From positions 1 to 64,000 of the forward strand of contig JAEWCZ010000086.1 in the NCBI GenBank assembly GCA_023390335.1: a stretch of 64,000 nucleotides of DNA, given 5' to 3'. Below, piece by piece: positions 53,501 through 63,400 of the stretch (the first letter of the stretch is position 1; each line of letters starts with the position of its first letter). Source of the stretch: Bacillota bacterium (GTDB taxonomy: Bacteria > Bacillota > Clostridia > Acetivibrionales > DSM-1351). A program made the position numbers and the translations under genes. Below the pieces are notes generated by a model that made no database searches, was not told the DNA's origin, and saw only the letters and a list, made by a program, of their open reading frames with translations.

Positions 53501-56500
53501 CGTATCTGCATCATACTCCGGTACCGAGGATAAATAGCTTCCTTTTCCCTTCTTTACCTGTCCTAGGAAAATTCCTTCTATATCCTTCCGCTCCTCCAGA
53601 TAGGCCTTTAGTTTCTCTGCCAGATCCTCCAGATTGAACGCTAGTATTCCAAGCCTCGCTTCCATGGCCTCCCTTCCGATTTGCAGAGTATAGGCCATAT
53701 CGTCCAATTGGTCTTTGGAAATCCCGCCCTCATTTATGACAGCCAGCAACTGCGCAGCATACTCCTTAAGACGATTTTCATCTCTACCAGAAAGAATCAC
53801 CATAGCGGGGCTGCTTACACTGACCTCCATAGTAACCCTTTGTTTGTCTTTGATATACTCCTCCACAATAATATGTGCATTTGCACCTCCAGCCCCGAAG
53901 GAGGAAATACCTGCCCTGCGTGGTACTTCCCGGCCATCAATGACAGGTCTATTCCAAGCCTCGGTTTTTACCTGTACCTTAAACGGTGTGGAATCAAAAT
54001 CAATATTCGGATTCAGATCTTTTCCCAAGGTTAAGTTCTGTACCAGGGTTTTATGTTTCAATTGAAGAATAACCTTCGCCAGTTGTGCCATTCCAGCTGC
54101 AGCTTCAGCATGTCCAATGTTTGATTTGATGGAAGAAATAGAACAGAAGCCCCTGTCCTTAGTGTATTTTTTAAACACATCGGCCAACCCTGTAATCTCA
54201 ATAGGATCTCCCAGAGAGGTGCCTGTACCATGGGCCTCCACGCAGCTTATACTTCTTGGGTTTATGTTGCTCTGCATCAACGCCGTTTCAATAGCTAAAG
54301 ACTGACCCACAGGACTTGGAACAGTAAACCCGTTTGTCTTGCCGGCATGGCTTACGCCGGTTCCTTTAATAACACCATAAATCCTGTCTCCGTCTTTTTC
54401 GGCTTGATGCAATGGCTTTAGGAATACTGCACCTACCGCCTCAGCAGGCACATACCCGGTACCACCCTCACAAAAGGCCCTGCATCTTCCGTCATCAGCA
54501 GCAAATTGTCCGGCACTAAGGGTAATGTACTTACTTGGGTGAAGTGACAGATTGACTCCGCCTGCAATGGCCATACTTGACTGACCATTTCTTATGCTCT
54601 CGCAGGCCAGATGGACTGCGTAAAGGGAGGAAGAGCACGCAGTATCAATGGTTAAGCTAGGACCTGTAAAGTTCATTATAAAGGATACCCTGTTTGCAAT
54701 TGAATATATCCAACTATTAGCGACGTACATTTTCTGTTTGGCTTGCAATGCAGCCTCGGCCATAAACAGTTGGTAATTATTATAGGTTGCACCTACGAAT
54801 ACGCCGATTTTATTACCGTAACCCTCCATTTTCAAAGCGTCTCTCGTATATCCAGCATCCTCCAGGCAGTGCCATGCTGTCTGCAGGAACAATCTTTCCT
54901 GTGGATCCATAAACATGGCATCTCTTGGAGAAATGTTAAAAAACAATGGATCAAAGCAATCCACATCCTCTAAAAAACCGCCCCATTTGGTGTAACTAAG
55001 CCCGTTCATTGCAGCCTTTGATCGATCAGCCTCAAAAAACCCTTCCATAGGCCAACGACTTGTTGGAATATCCCGGATACAATCCCTTCCTTCTTTCAGA
55101 TTATTCCACAATTTTTCCAAGGTATCTGCTTCTGGGTATCGTCCAGAAACACCAATTATAGCGATATCTGCGTTTTCTATGGCACTTCTTCTAATATGAT
55201 CCTTTTCGTTATTTCCCTTACCGGTGCGAATTGAAGTAAGGACAGAAGCAGTTTTTACATTAGTCTTTATCTGCGTTTTCTCTTTTAGTGCTGGTGTAGA
55301 CGTTTTCCTTACCATCTCGGATATCTTTTCCGGATAAGTCTCCACCAGGTAATTGGCCAGACTTTGAATATTGGTATATTTAAAAAACAGAGTTGCATCG
55401 GACTTGCCGATCCACTGTTCAGTTTTATTGTTTAGCTCTGTAATCATGATGGAGTCCAACCCCAACTCCTCAAAGTGTGCGTTCAAATCCAGCCTGTTTG
55501 ACGGGATTTTGGTAACCTCCGCCATAATCTTTTTCAGGTGTTCAATGGAATGTGCACGAAGGATTCCCTCATCATAAAGATCGCTCTCGTCAGTTTGTTC
55601 TATTGTAGAAGCGGTCTCCATAGCTGATTCTACAGTTTCCCTAGAATCGGTCTCATGGGTCAAAGCTATTTTAAATCCCTTTATCTGAAGACACATTTCA
55701 CCTGTATCATCATATAAGTCAACATCTATTGTTTGTTCAGATGCGCTTATTTTACTTTTGTCATCATAGCTGATCCGTGCCCACATGGACTTTGTACATG
55801 CCTTATAAACCTGAAGCTCTTTTAATGATATAATCCTAGTCTGCATGTCTGTACCATCGGGATTCATTTTAAAGCCCATGGTGGCCTGCAATACCGCTTC
55901 CAGTATGCCGGGATTCAGAACCAATTGCTCCATTGGATTCTGGGTCATTATCGGCATAGAAAGCTTAAGTAACATTTTATCGGTACCCATGTACACGTTT
56001 TCTATTGTCTGATATTGTTCAGTGTACTCTACGCCTTTCAGCTTCAGAAGCTCATAGATATTATTTTCTGGAGCCAAATTGTAATCGAATTCTTTTAGCA
56101 TTTCACCTATATCTATTAATGAGGCTTTTCCACTCCTGTTGAAAGAGACTTTACCCTGGGCGTATATTGAAGAAGCATAATTCCCTTCTTTCTCGTTGTA
56201 TATTTCAAAGTCGGCTTCTCCTTTTCCCTTCAGTATAAGGGCGATATGGATACATAAAGGATTGGTCCCTACAACTATAGGCTGATTCCAAAGAACATCC
56301 CTCAGGGTTACTATCCCTCTTTCCTCCTTGTTTAACCCAATAAACTCTTCCACAGCGGCTCTTGCCATTTCGAGGCAAGCCACACCGGGTACTAAACTGT
56401 CACCAGTACGCCTCTGCTTAATGGCAAAAATCTCCTTGCCAGTGAAAACTGAGCTGTAGCGGTTTTCTGAAATATCCGAAGTATTCTTCTGCAACATTGG

Positions 56501-59500
56501 GTGAATGTACAAATTGTAAGTTTCAGCCAAATCCATGTTGCTTTTTTTAGTTGAGGTTTTGGTCTCATCAACCCAGAAGCGTTCCCTTGCAAATGGATAG
56601 GTAGGCAGAGACATCCTTGAATACCTGCCTTTTTCAAAAAGCTCCTGGTAATCGAGAGCATACCCCTGGATAAATAAGTCAGCAATAGTCGCAGTAAGCT
56701 CCAAATACTCAGTTGCATTCCTTGTATTTCTGCAATCCTGGATGCATTTGTTGCCGTAGCGTTTTAGGCCCACTTGCTCTAGATGCTCTTTTTCATTGAA
56801 TTCTGCCGTTAATACTTGGGCTACATTTCCTTTTTCAAGCCATTTATTAAGTAACGTAATTATTTCTCCACTGTTTCTGACGACACACGCAAGCCTGTGG
56901 TTCAAGTGCTTTCTGCCTACTAGAAGCGTATAGCTCATGTTTCCGCAATCCACATCGGGATTAGCATGACAGAACTGAACCAACTGCTCTGCCTGCTCTC
57001 TTAACTGCTGCTGAGTCTTTGCGGATAAAACCAGTAGATATCCTGGCTTTTCCTCAGAGGCTCTTACCTCTTGAGGGGCTTCCTCCAACACCATGTGAAC
57101 GTTTGTACCGCTAAAGCCAAAGGAACTGACTGCACCGCAGCGTTTTTTGCCGTCTTCAACTTTCCAATCCCTGAGTTGGGTGTTCACGTAAAAAGGACTG
57201 CCTTCAAACTGTATATTTGAATTCCCCAACTCATAATAGAGTGATGGTGGAATTTTTTTATATTTAATAGATAACAATACTTTAATCAGACTTGCGACAC
57301 CCGCTGCCGCCGCTGTATGTCCGATATTGGTCTTTATTGAACCTATGGCACAGTAACCTTCCTTATGGGTATATTTTCTGAAAGCTCTTGTAATAGCCCC
57401 ATACTCAATAGGGTCTCCCAATTTTGTCCCTGTCCCATGGGCCTCCACCATTTGGATCTGATCGGGATGGATTTTGAAGTTATCATACACAAACTGTTCC
57501 AAGCGTTCCTGAGAATTTGCACTGGGTGCGGTAATGCCGTTCGTAGCTCCATCCTGATTCATGGCCGAACCTTTGATAACACCATAGATATGGTCGCCGT
57601 CCGCCAGAGCTTCTTTCAGCCTCTTTAATATGATTACCCCTGCCCCTTCCCCAGGTACAAATCCATCCGCACGTTCATCAAAAGTGTAGCAATGTCCTGT
57701 TTTAGATAGCATTCCCGCCCTCTCGGAGAGCAAATAGAATCCTGGTGTAGCTTGAACAAATACACCGCCTGCTATTGCCATCTCTATTTCATTTGACCAA
57801 AGACCCTGACATGCAAGATGTGTGGCTACCAGCGAGCTGGAGCAAGCAGTATCCACTGCTACGGCTGGACCATGCAAGTCGAGATAATAGGCTATTCTGG
57901 CCGGAACCACCGAGCTTGAGTTACCCCAAAAGGATTGGGCAGGTGGGTTATCATCGAATAACGTCTGATAGTCACCTACGATAGTTCCTACGTAAACTCC
58001 GCATCGCCGTCCTCCGACATTCCCTCCGGCATATCCAGCATCCTCCAACGCACTCCAGGATTCCTCAAGGAATATGCGCTGCTGGGGATCCATATATGTT
58101 GCTTCAATCGTTGATATATTAAAGAAATATGGGTCAAATTGGTCGTAATTGTCCAAAAAGCTGCCCGAAGAGCAGTACTCGCTTTTCCCGGGATAGTACT
58201 TGGAAAAATCCCATCTAGAAACCTTTTCAACCAAATCGTCCCCATTAGCCAGATGGTTCCACAACTCATCCAAGGAATGGGATTTTGCGAACCTTCCGCT
58301 CATTCCGATAATTGCAATATGTTCTCTTTCTCCATCACATTCCTCGCTTTTATCCTTTACAGGAGCATTTTCTTGCCGTACCTCCTGTTTTAAATAACGC
58401 TTTGTGGACTTCGAGTCACCCACGGCTTGCGGCTTCTGAACCGGTAATCTGTTCATCTCAGGATGTCCTACACTTTTTCCCAGTAAAGCAGCAATAGCCT
58501 CCTTATGGTTAGATAATATATACTCTGTCAACTGGTTAACCGTACTGTAGTCAAAAATATCAGTTGTCTGCAATTCAATATTCAATTCCTGGTTAATTTC
58601 CTGGATTACATGTACGCCAGTAATGGAATCCAATCCATAATCCGAAAAAGCTTCATCGCAATCTATCAGATTTAAATCCACCTTTAATGATTGTGAAAGC
58701 TTATCTACAATGGTTTCTTTTATATGGTCGCTGACCATCTTATCTGTTACCTGAACACCTTGAACCACCCCTGTATCTGTTCGCAAGACGGTCTGTACCT
58801 CATCCGGAACTGACTTATCAAGGCTATTGGCTATTCCATCCTTATAATTGAGCATAATATATTGGGCTAATTGGTTTACTGTGCTATGGTCGAATATATC
58901 TGTGGTTTGTAGCTCAATATTCAATACCTGGTTGATTTCCTGGATTACATGCACACCTGTAATAGAATCCAGACCATAGTCTGAAAATGCTTCATTCTCT
59001 TCTATAACAGCGGAGTCTACCTTTAATGACTGAGAAAGCTTTTCGATAATGGCTTCCTTTATATAATTTTCAATCATTTGTTCAGTAATACCTCCTCCGC
59101 TTTTGGCTGCTCCCATCTGGGGCATTGTGTTTTGGGGCAGATGGGCCCATTTCTTAGGTTTTTTCACCACAGAAGTCGAGTTACTGTCCGCTCCTTTCAT
59201 CTGCCTAACAATACCATCACTTTCAGCCACAATAATCTGCTGTCCCAGTTCGTGAGATTCTTTCTCAGGAAAATACACTTCTTTGAAGCCCTCTCCTTTG
59301 AGAACTTTTTGCCATGATTGTGAGGACAATGCTGGACAGCCTTGTATGCGTAGCTCCTGATCCTCGTAAAGCCACCACCCTTCCAGAAGTCCAAAAATTA
59401 AGTGGTTAAATAAGGTAAAGGAACTAAGCTCATTTAGCACCAATAGACCATTTTTCTTTAAAACAGCCTTGGCGTTCCTCAAAGTTTGTCTTATATTCTT

Positions 59501-60412
59501 CGTGGCATGTAAAACATTGGCCGCAACGGCGATATCATATTCGCCGTTATGGTCAATGTTCTGTTCCGATACTGGTACCTCAATATTGAGAAGCTTCTGG
59601 GTAAGGAAGTTGTATTCTGGCTTAAAGTTTTTTTCCGCATGGATTAAAAAGGCTTTTGAAATGTCTGTATAACAATATTCAGCGATATTCTCAGCGTATG
59701 GTTTAAGCCTCTTTAATACTGCACTGCTGGTTCCGCCAGTTCCAGCTCCAATCTCAATAATACGAATTTTTGACGCTGGATTGTGTTTTATCCGCTCTTC
59801 AATATAGCTCACAATTACCTCTGAAAGGGTCTCATTAAAGTGGTCAACAATTAAGTTTCCTTTATAAATCCCCTGCACCAAATCTACGGATGAATTAGGG
59901 AAAATAACGTCTGTTGCATGTTTTCTCCCTGTAAGAATCTGGGGCAAAAACCGCATAGTCGTCTCAACCAATACAACATTGGCCTTAACATTTGAATTCT
60001 CTAACCACAAATTCTTTTTTTCGTCCCATTCTTGCCAAACATCTTCAGGTTCTAAGCATCCATTTGGTTTTATGACATTGGCCTTGTTGTCAATCTCAAT
60101 ATACTTGCTCTCTGCTAAGAAATTTATACTTGCCTCTAGCCATCTGTCAAACAGAGGATTCAGTCCTGCTTTCCTCTTAAAATCTTCAATCATCATTTCT
60201 GTCGACAGGCCCAATGAACAAAGCTGACTGAATAGCAACTTTCTAAGCATCTTATCGATTTGATCCATTATCCTATCCATCTCGTTTTTTATCACTATTA
60301 CTTTCGAGCCTTGTTTCGGAGTAGAATGATGTAGATTTCTAATAATGGATGGTATGCTCTCCGAATAAACTTTAACTAATTCCTCAAGATTTACTTTTAA
60401 CTCTTTATTCAT
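47324..60412 (-). CDS. Trans-AT polyketide synthase: MT-ACP-ACP / KS-DH0-ACP / KS-DH0-KR-ACP / KS-ACP-ACP-ACP
   Basis: A 4362-residue megasynthase. Order by residue: methyltransferase ~1-400 (SAM site IIEIGAGTGG at 218); ACPs with Ser 483 and 596; KS 697-1115 (C857, H992, H1032); DH-like ~1303-1590 with catalytic His and Asp replaced (Q1333, E1505); ACP S1654; KS 1750-2187 (C1926, H2061, H2101); DH-like ~2373-2645 (C2403, V2568); KR ~2665-3130 (Y3039); ACP S3200; KS 3294-3703 (C3448, H3583, H3623); ACPs S4026, S4145, S4275. No AT domain follows any KS; each KS ends in the LPTYPFA-type linker of trans-AT systems. No TE or ER. ATG 60412 has GAGGTG upstream. It is 43 bases downstream of the preceding PKS gene. 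Confidence 0.97.
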   Translation of the reverse strand: MNKELKVNLEELVKVYSESIPSIIRNLHHSTPKQGSKVIVIKNEMDRIMDQIDKMLRKLLFSQLCSLGLSTEMMIEDFKRKAGLNPLFDRWLEASINFLAESKYIEIDNKANVIKPNGCLEPEDVWQEWDEKKNLWLENSNVKANVVLVETTMRFLPQILTGRKHATDVIFPNSSVDLVQGIYKGNLIVDHFNETLSEVIVSYIEERIKHNPASKIRIIEIGAGTGGTSSAVLKRLKPYAENIAEYCYTDISKAFLIHAEKNFKPEYNFLTQKLLNIEVPVSEQNIDHNGEYDIAVAANVLHATKNIRQTLRNAKAVLKKNGLLVLNELSSFTLFNHLIFGLLEGWWLYEDQELRIQGCPALSSQSWQKVLKGEGFKEVYFPEKESHELGQQIIVAESDGIVRQMKGADSNSTSVVKKPKKWAHLPQNTMPQMGAAKSGGGITEQMIENYIKEAIIEKLSQSLKVDSAVIEENEAFSDYGLDSITGVHVIQEINQVLNIELQTTDIFDHSTVNQLAQYIMLNYKDGIANSLDKSVPDEVQTVLRTDTGVVQGVQVTDKMVSDHIKETIVDKLSQSLKVDLNLIDCDEAFSDYGLDSITGVHVIQEINQELNIELQTTDIFDYSTVNQLTEYILSNHKEAIAALLGKSVGHPEMNRLPVQKPQAVGDSKSTKRYLKQEVRQENAPVKDKSEECDGEREHIAIIGMSGRFAKSHSLDELWNHLANGDDLVEKVSRWDFSKYYPGKSEYCSSGSFLDNYDQFDPYFFNISTIEATYMDPQQRIFLEESWSALEDAGYAGGNVGGRRCGVYVGTIVGDYQTLFDDNPPAQSFWGNSSSVVPARIAYYLDLHGPAVAVDTACSSSLVATHLACQGLWSNEIEMAIAGGVFVQATPGFYLLSERAGMLSKTGHCYTFDERADGFVPGEGAGVIILKRLKEALADGDHIYGVIKGSAMNQDGATNGITAPSANSQERLEQFVYDNFKIHPDQIQMVEAHGTGTKLGDPIEYGAITRAFRKYTHKEGYCAIGSIKTNIGHTAAAAGVASLIKVLLSIKYKKIPPSLYYELGNSNIQFEGSPFYVNTQLRDWKVEDGKKRCGAVSSFGFSGTNVHMVLEEAPQEVRASEEKPGYLLVLSAKTQQQLREQAEQLVQFCHANPDVDCGNMSYTLLVGRKHLNHRLACVVRNSGEIITLLNKWLEKGNVAQVLTAEFNEKEHLEQVGLKRYGNKCIQDCRNTRNATEYLELTATIADLFIQGYALDYQELFEKGRYSRMSLPTYPFARERFWVDETKTSTKKSNMDLAETYNLYIHPMLQKNTSDISENRYSSVFTGKEIFAIKQRRTGDSLVPGVACLEMARAAVEEFIGLNKEERGIVTLRDVLWNQPIVVGTNPLCIHIALILKGKGEADFEIYNEKEGNYASSIYAQGKVSFNRSGKASLIDIGEMLKEFDYNLAPENNIYELLKLKGVEYTEQYQTIENVYMGTDKMLLKLSMPIMTQNPMEQLVLNPGILEAVLQATMGFKMNPDGTDMQTRIISLKELQVYKACTKSMWARISYDDKSKISASEQTIDVDLYDDTGEMCLQIKGFKIALTHETDSRETVESAMETASTIEQTDESDLYDEGILRAHSIEHLKKIMAEVTKIPSNRLDLNAHFEELGLDSIMITELNNKTEQWIGKSDATLFFKYTNIQSLANYLVETYPEKISEMVRKTSTPALKEKTQIKTNVKTASVLTSIRTGKGNNEKDHIRRSAIENADIAIIGVSGRYPEADTLEKLWNNLKEGRDCIRDIPTSRWPMEGFFEADRSKAAMNGLSYTKWGGFLEDVDCFDPLFFNISPRDAMFMDPQERLFLQTAWHCLEDAGYTRDALKMEGYGNKIGVFVGATYNNYQLFMAEAALQAKQKMYVANSWIYSIANRVSFIMNFTGPSLTIDTACSSSLYAVHLACESIRNGQSSMAIAGGVNLSLHPSKYITLSAGQFAADDGRCRAFCEGGTGYVPAEAVGAVFLKPLHQAEKDGDRIYGVIKGTGVSHAGKTNGFTVPSPVGQSLAIETALMQSNINPRSISCVEAHGTGTSLGDPIEITGLADVFKKYTKDRGFCSISSIKSNIGHAEAAAGMAQLAKVILQLKHKTLVQNLTLGKDLNPNIDFDSTPFKVQVKTEAWNRPVIDGREVPRRAGISSFGAGGANAHIIVEEYIKDKQRVTMEVSVSSPAMVILSGRDENRLKEYAAQLLAVINEGGISKDQLDDMAYTLQIGREAMEARLGILAFNLEDLAEKLKAYLEERKDIEGIFLGQVKKGKGSYLSSVPEYDADTVEEMIKSRKYKQLLELWTKGFHFDWNRIYGDKKPERISLPTYPFAKERYWVPQETEQKTEQASGSVNWLHPLLHTNTSNLAEQRFSSTFTGSEYFLADCTVNGTKAMPGIVFLEMARAALEASSKGLETPGVFSIKNLVFEDTLLMSGNALVHIGLFLDDNENISFEIYNDNGNEVYCRGMAVLMDVAPSRILDLNGEIAKCGGSFPVSQCYHASEAFGVKYDIGYQGLVEVYIGQNRAAARLSLPASSAGKEDGFFLNPGILVSALQAAAPLIERNGQSPVNLTFPDELREIEIMGECTPSMWAFVSIADDVSGNVVLDIDLCDMQGKVCVRMKGLEFVQSTLGADVDSNKAEAAPEEAYEMLTFEETWQEEALTEFLQTDIKTLVVFVSKTENQKAVLEEIRTANSGTQAIFIQQSDGYRKNGEENYNVDTNDPDTYKEALVSIQKTVGEIDAILYMWTLEDSSIVENYLPIISILRSVSNAKLKVKRILLAGQFENTLERCYLESWIGFERSLGLVMPNTQLAAIYQTAQQEAGVSGIKSMFGRLMIELQAKKLEGVLYKNEKRHVYRIQPTSLKDGSVSFKVGATYLITGGCGGLGLIFARHMAKAQPINLILTGRSPLDDWKQSKINEISAMGSQVMYIQADVCDLPAMKAGLEDARKRFGPITGIIHAAGVEEYQLVFEKDYTSFQRVLAPKIEGALLIDKLLIDESPDFICYFSSSAAILGDFGSCDYAIANRFLMTYADYRNTRMKGVGSGKAFVINWPLWKDGGMSVGDNNTKMYLKSSGQRFLELEEGLEMFDRVLAQDRYQHLVFVGQPARVKRFLGLEKIEQSPARTTVVVSSPSGKGRRAEMKGMNLEQCIEWDLKELIGKVLRMSKDRLDREINLADFGFDSISLTELATVLTNHYGIEVTPAIFYGYSTIEKLVEYFVKEKNETVVAFYQEETTITLTKERAESTLQNNEALAKRQKSARIRKTIYTEAQGVPEPIAIIGMSGRFPDARNIDEMWTILEEGREVIKEPPEDRFANRAEVNPKWRCGFVPGVSEFDPLFFEISPREATTMDPRQRLLLQEAWNALEDAGYGSKQINKGRIGMFVGAETGDYQFITGMDAPITSNHPGVLSGRLSYFLNLSGPNMAINTACSSGLVAAHQACLSLRNVECETAIVAGVNLMLAAETFEMVTQAGMLSPDGKCFAFDKRASGMVPGEAIVAVVLKRLSQAEADGDPIYAIIRGSGINYDGKTNGITAPSSIAQADLLKLVYERSKLNPEDIEYIITHGTGTKLGDPVEINALNNIFKDYTKKQAFCALTSTKTNFGHSFAASGLLSLTALVQSLRHETIPASLNCEQENDYIEWEQSPFYVNKANRPWLEKNGKKRMGAISAFGMSGTNAHMVVQSYKNKEAGSQTLELPFYMIAFSAKTPVALEEKARDIIALLDGKKYEDYTLADISYTLLEGRQHFSHRCAIVAKNREDAAMMLRKMLEKEKLPNQFSGKVPRDFSGRKVIQTYTQDLIKQSFDERHNNSKYQDILCTLAEFYCQGYDISWSELFNSRAKRLHLPTYPFARSKYWKGQNGSVNEPSPAVQTNREKSLITERWDVDNKADVKSIPKSNSVKAQAVAKPLVKKTVAKPENIILKSVLGKFDGAGSLGVRPKPVINLKDLKTVRDTAEPINQSERSNEPKTAIQTEVLQKGLISTLAQVLSMNPEDIDVDTAFINMGLDSITGVEWVNAIDRLYGYSIESSMIYEYPNIRQLALFIEKNLNKNGFAHGASLESMVPIQEETNEPDADTSRHTHDALEARENSSLEGLEAELKATLAEALSMSYSDIESDCKFIDMGLDSIIGVEWTQTINKRYGMEIPATIIYDYPSIKELAAFLSNEIGKSSPVTPVDILSRKEPVAIPPIPQVETDHSSIESVIDFGAKTEKSAAVSWGASMESLEEELVVSLAEVLAMNCNDLDLDAKFIDIGMDSIISVEWVDTINKKYGTSVEAATIYHYPSIREFAKFLVKEMAESVTAQSNEEAAPSLSIRELIQNVHEGTMDIEQTDEIINQLFKENQ
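50687..55171 (-). other. PKS module KS-DH0-KR-ACP
   Basis: A complete KS is followed by a DH-fold domain in which HxxxG is CxxxG (C2403) and the HPALxD position is NPGILV, so it should not dehydrate. The KR has the NADPH site ATYLITGGCGGLG and the active Tyr in SCDYAIANRF, with FSSSAA supplying Ser. The predicted output is a beta-hydroxy intermediate. Confidence 0.85.
55322..58324 (-). other. PKS module KS-DH0-ACP
   Basis: The KS has the intact DTACSSS, EAHGTGT and TNIGH motifs, so it should elongate. The DH-fold domain has Gln in place of the catalytic His (KQRRTG) and Glu in place of the Asp (NPGILEA). There is no KR. The predicted output is a beta-keto group, unless a trans enzyme acts. 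Confidence 0.85.
58472..60412 (-). other. C-methyltransferase and twin ACPs completing a module split over two proteins
   Basis: The protein opens with a SAM-dependent MT (IIEIGAGTGG; AANVLHATKNIRQTL) and two ACPs with nearly identical cores (LDSITGVHVIQEINQ). There is no KS before them. The preceding protein ends KS-DH-KR without an ACP, so the two chains together form KS-DH-KR | MT-ACP-ACP. The two ACP coding stretches are visibly similar at DNA level, an internal duplication. Confidence 0.85.
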
Positions 60413-60455
60413 TATTTTCACCTCAAAGTCTATCTGTTTTTGTAGAAAAACATTC

Positions 60456-63400
60456 CTAACCGATTATCTTAATCATCGCTAGCTGATCGACAGGCATGGA
60501 TAAAAGGTTTTCGAGTGCCTGCATAGCCTCGTCTGGTTCAATTGAACCTATACCATACTGTGCCATCCGCTTTTCGTAATCCTTGGAAGAAACAATTCCA
60601 GTGGTTCCCCAATAACTCCAGTTCATTACCTTGACCAAGCAAGGCCATTCCTTTGACAACTGGAAAGCAAAAGCATCCTTAAAGGTACACCCTGATGCAT
60701 AGTTGCTTTGTCCAGGTGCTTTAATAAATGACTGATAAGAGGAAAAGAACATAACGAAATCAAGGGGTTCATTTTGGAATATCTGGGCTATACGGACGCT
60801 AACATCCACTTTTGCCGATAAGCCCGCTCTAAACATATCTTCGTCCATATTCGACAGACTTTTATCTAGTAGTACAATTGCAGAATGTATTACGCCATTT
60901 ATGACTTCATATTTTAACTTGATTTGTTCGTATGCATTCTGAAGGGCATCCCTATCGGTGGCATCCGCACTGATATATATAGGAGCAGTTCCAAAGGCTT
61001 TCAAACGATCAATCTTCAATTGTATTTCCTCGTTTAATTTTCTTCGCCCGATCCAAACGATATTTGCCTGATAGGTCTTAATCATATATTCACTCCAAAC
61101 TTCACCTATACCCCCTGCACCTCCAATAACAACATATACCCCGTTTTTGCGGTAAACCTTTTTTTCAGTGGTACTTGTCTTAATGGGTAACAACTGCTGC
61201 TTGTACCATTCTCCACCGCGATAGGCCAACACGTTCCCCTGGGGATCTGACTGCATACTGAAGATTTCATTAGTAGGCAAATCCGTACCGAATTCTAAAT
61301 CAATTACGCGTACATTCCAGATAGGATATTCCTTTACCATAGACCCAATCAATCCGTGAAGGCTGGCGTGGGCTGGATTTATCGTTTCATTCTGCAATAC
61401 AGGTTGGGCTTTGATTACTATTACAGTCCAACCCAAATTTTTTGAGCCATATCCCAAGCTCAACAGGGCTTTTATTACTCTAAAGCACTGAAGAACTCCC
61501 TTATTCTGGTCATCAATAAGTGCATCTTCCGTCAATGACTCTATCTGCGGTGATTGGGAAACCCAGATAATGTGATCGATTTGTCCCACAGCCGATAAGC
61601 TTTCTTTAATTTCCTCCACACTATCTTGAACCTTTAATTCAAGCCTTTTAGCTTTTGGATACATATTTATGATATCCTTCAGACTGTCGTTCTCTCCCCC
61701 AATGATCACGATGCGCTGGCTTTTTAAAGGATAGATCTCCTTTTTTTCTATCTGAACCACATCCCACACAGGAGTTAACATGACGGTTTCTTCCGTTTGT
61801 TTCTCTAACGCTGTGCTTTTAAGCTTGTCAGCTTTACTCTCATCCATAGCTTCTTCCTCCAGCAATCTGGATGAGAAGCCCTTCATGCTTACGCAAACCC
61901 TGCCCTGTTCATCTGCAACGTCTACATCTATCTTCTGTATTTTGCTATATGGACTGCTATCTTCGCTATAGCAAATATGAACCCATACGGCAGAAGCACT
62001 GTCACCGTAAATCTCCAGTTCCTGCAAGGCATAAGGCAAATAAGGTTTGTTTGGTTTTCCCTGCGCAGAAGCATCTTTTAGCATAAAGCCAATTGAAGTT
62101 TGCAAAGCTGCATCCATCAGAGCAGGATGCAAATAGTATTTATCTTTTGAATGATCTAATATAGAAGGGAGGTTAATTCTTGCCAGAAGCCTGTCCTCTC
62201 CCATAAATATTTGTTCAACGCCACGATGTCCAGGCCCATACTCAATTCCTAGTTCACTGAATGCCTCATAGCATTCCATAGCTGAAAATGTCGCTTGATA
62301 GCATTCGTCCCTCAGTGCCTCAATATCTATGAATTTTACTTCAGCATTAATGTTAATTTCAGCAGTTCCCTGAACTTTAATATCAGATCCCCCATCTTTT
62401 GGACTGGTGTATACTTTAAATGCTATTTTTTGGTTATCCTCAGGCAAAAGTCCAATATTCACTCTGACAGGCTGTTCCCTCACAATTATGGGTTTTAGCC
62501 ACAAAATATTTGTTAACCTAATTTTCGTATCTTCATTTCTCAAAGATCCTGCCGACAAGCAAACAGCCTCTCTTGCCATCTCAACATATGCCATTCCAGG
62601 CATAATACGTTGTCCTTTTACGACATGGTGGGCAAAGAAAAATTCATCACCTGTGAAGACGGAGCTAAATCTTTGTTCAAGAAAATCTGATGTGTTTTGG
62701 TGCAAAAGAGGATGTATATCAGTAGGTGCAGCATTTAATGAATTTGTAGTATTAACTTTTTTCACTTCAATTCCTGCAATTCCTGTATCTCCTTTATTTT
62801 CATCATCAGAAATCCAGTATCTGTCTCTTGCAAAAGGATAGGTAGGTAAAGAAATCCTTGAATATTCCCCATCCTCAAATAGTTTTGGATATTCTAATTC
62901 ATAACCTTGCGTAAATAATTCAGCAATTAATAACAGCTGTTCCAGGTACTCCTCAGAGTCTGTTAGCTTTTGGCAATTTTTAATACAACTGTTTCCATAC
63001 TTTTTTAATGAAGGTTGTTCATATAAATCATTTTCACGAAGTTCAGAAGTGAAAATTTGGGATATCTTTTTTTTGTGCATCCATTTCTTTAATATTTCTA
63101 TCAGCTCGTTACTGTCCTCAACAACACATGCCAACCTGTAATTGAAATGCTTGCGGCCTGTCAGTAAAGTTAGGCTCATATTTCCCATATCTACTTCTGG
63201 CGATTTCTCACAATACTCAATCAGACGCTCTACCTGTCTTTTTAGCTGTTCCATGTTCCTAGCCGACAAAGCAATTAAATATCCTGGTTTCCTGGAGTGC
63301 TGCCTCATAAGTTCTGGTGCTTCTTCAATGACAATGTGTGCATTTGTTCCACTGAATCCGAAACCACTTATTGCCGCACACCTTTTTACTCCTGATGGCA

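Noticed and set aside
56392..56718. Open frames on both strands inside the PKS genes (for example 56392-56718 minus, 54743-54973 plus)
   Set aside because: They are shadows of the megasynthase frame, have no ribosome sites, and show no domain sense.
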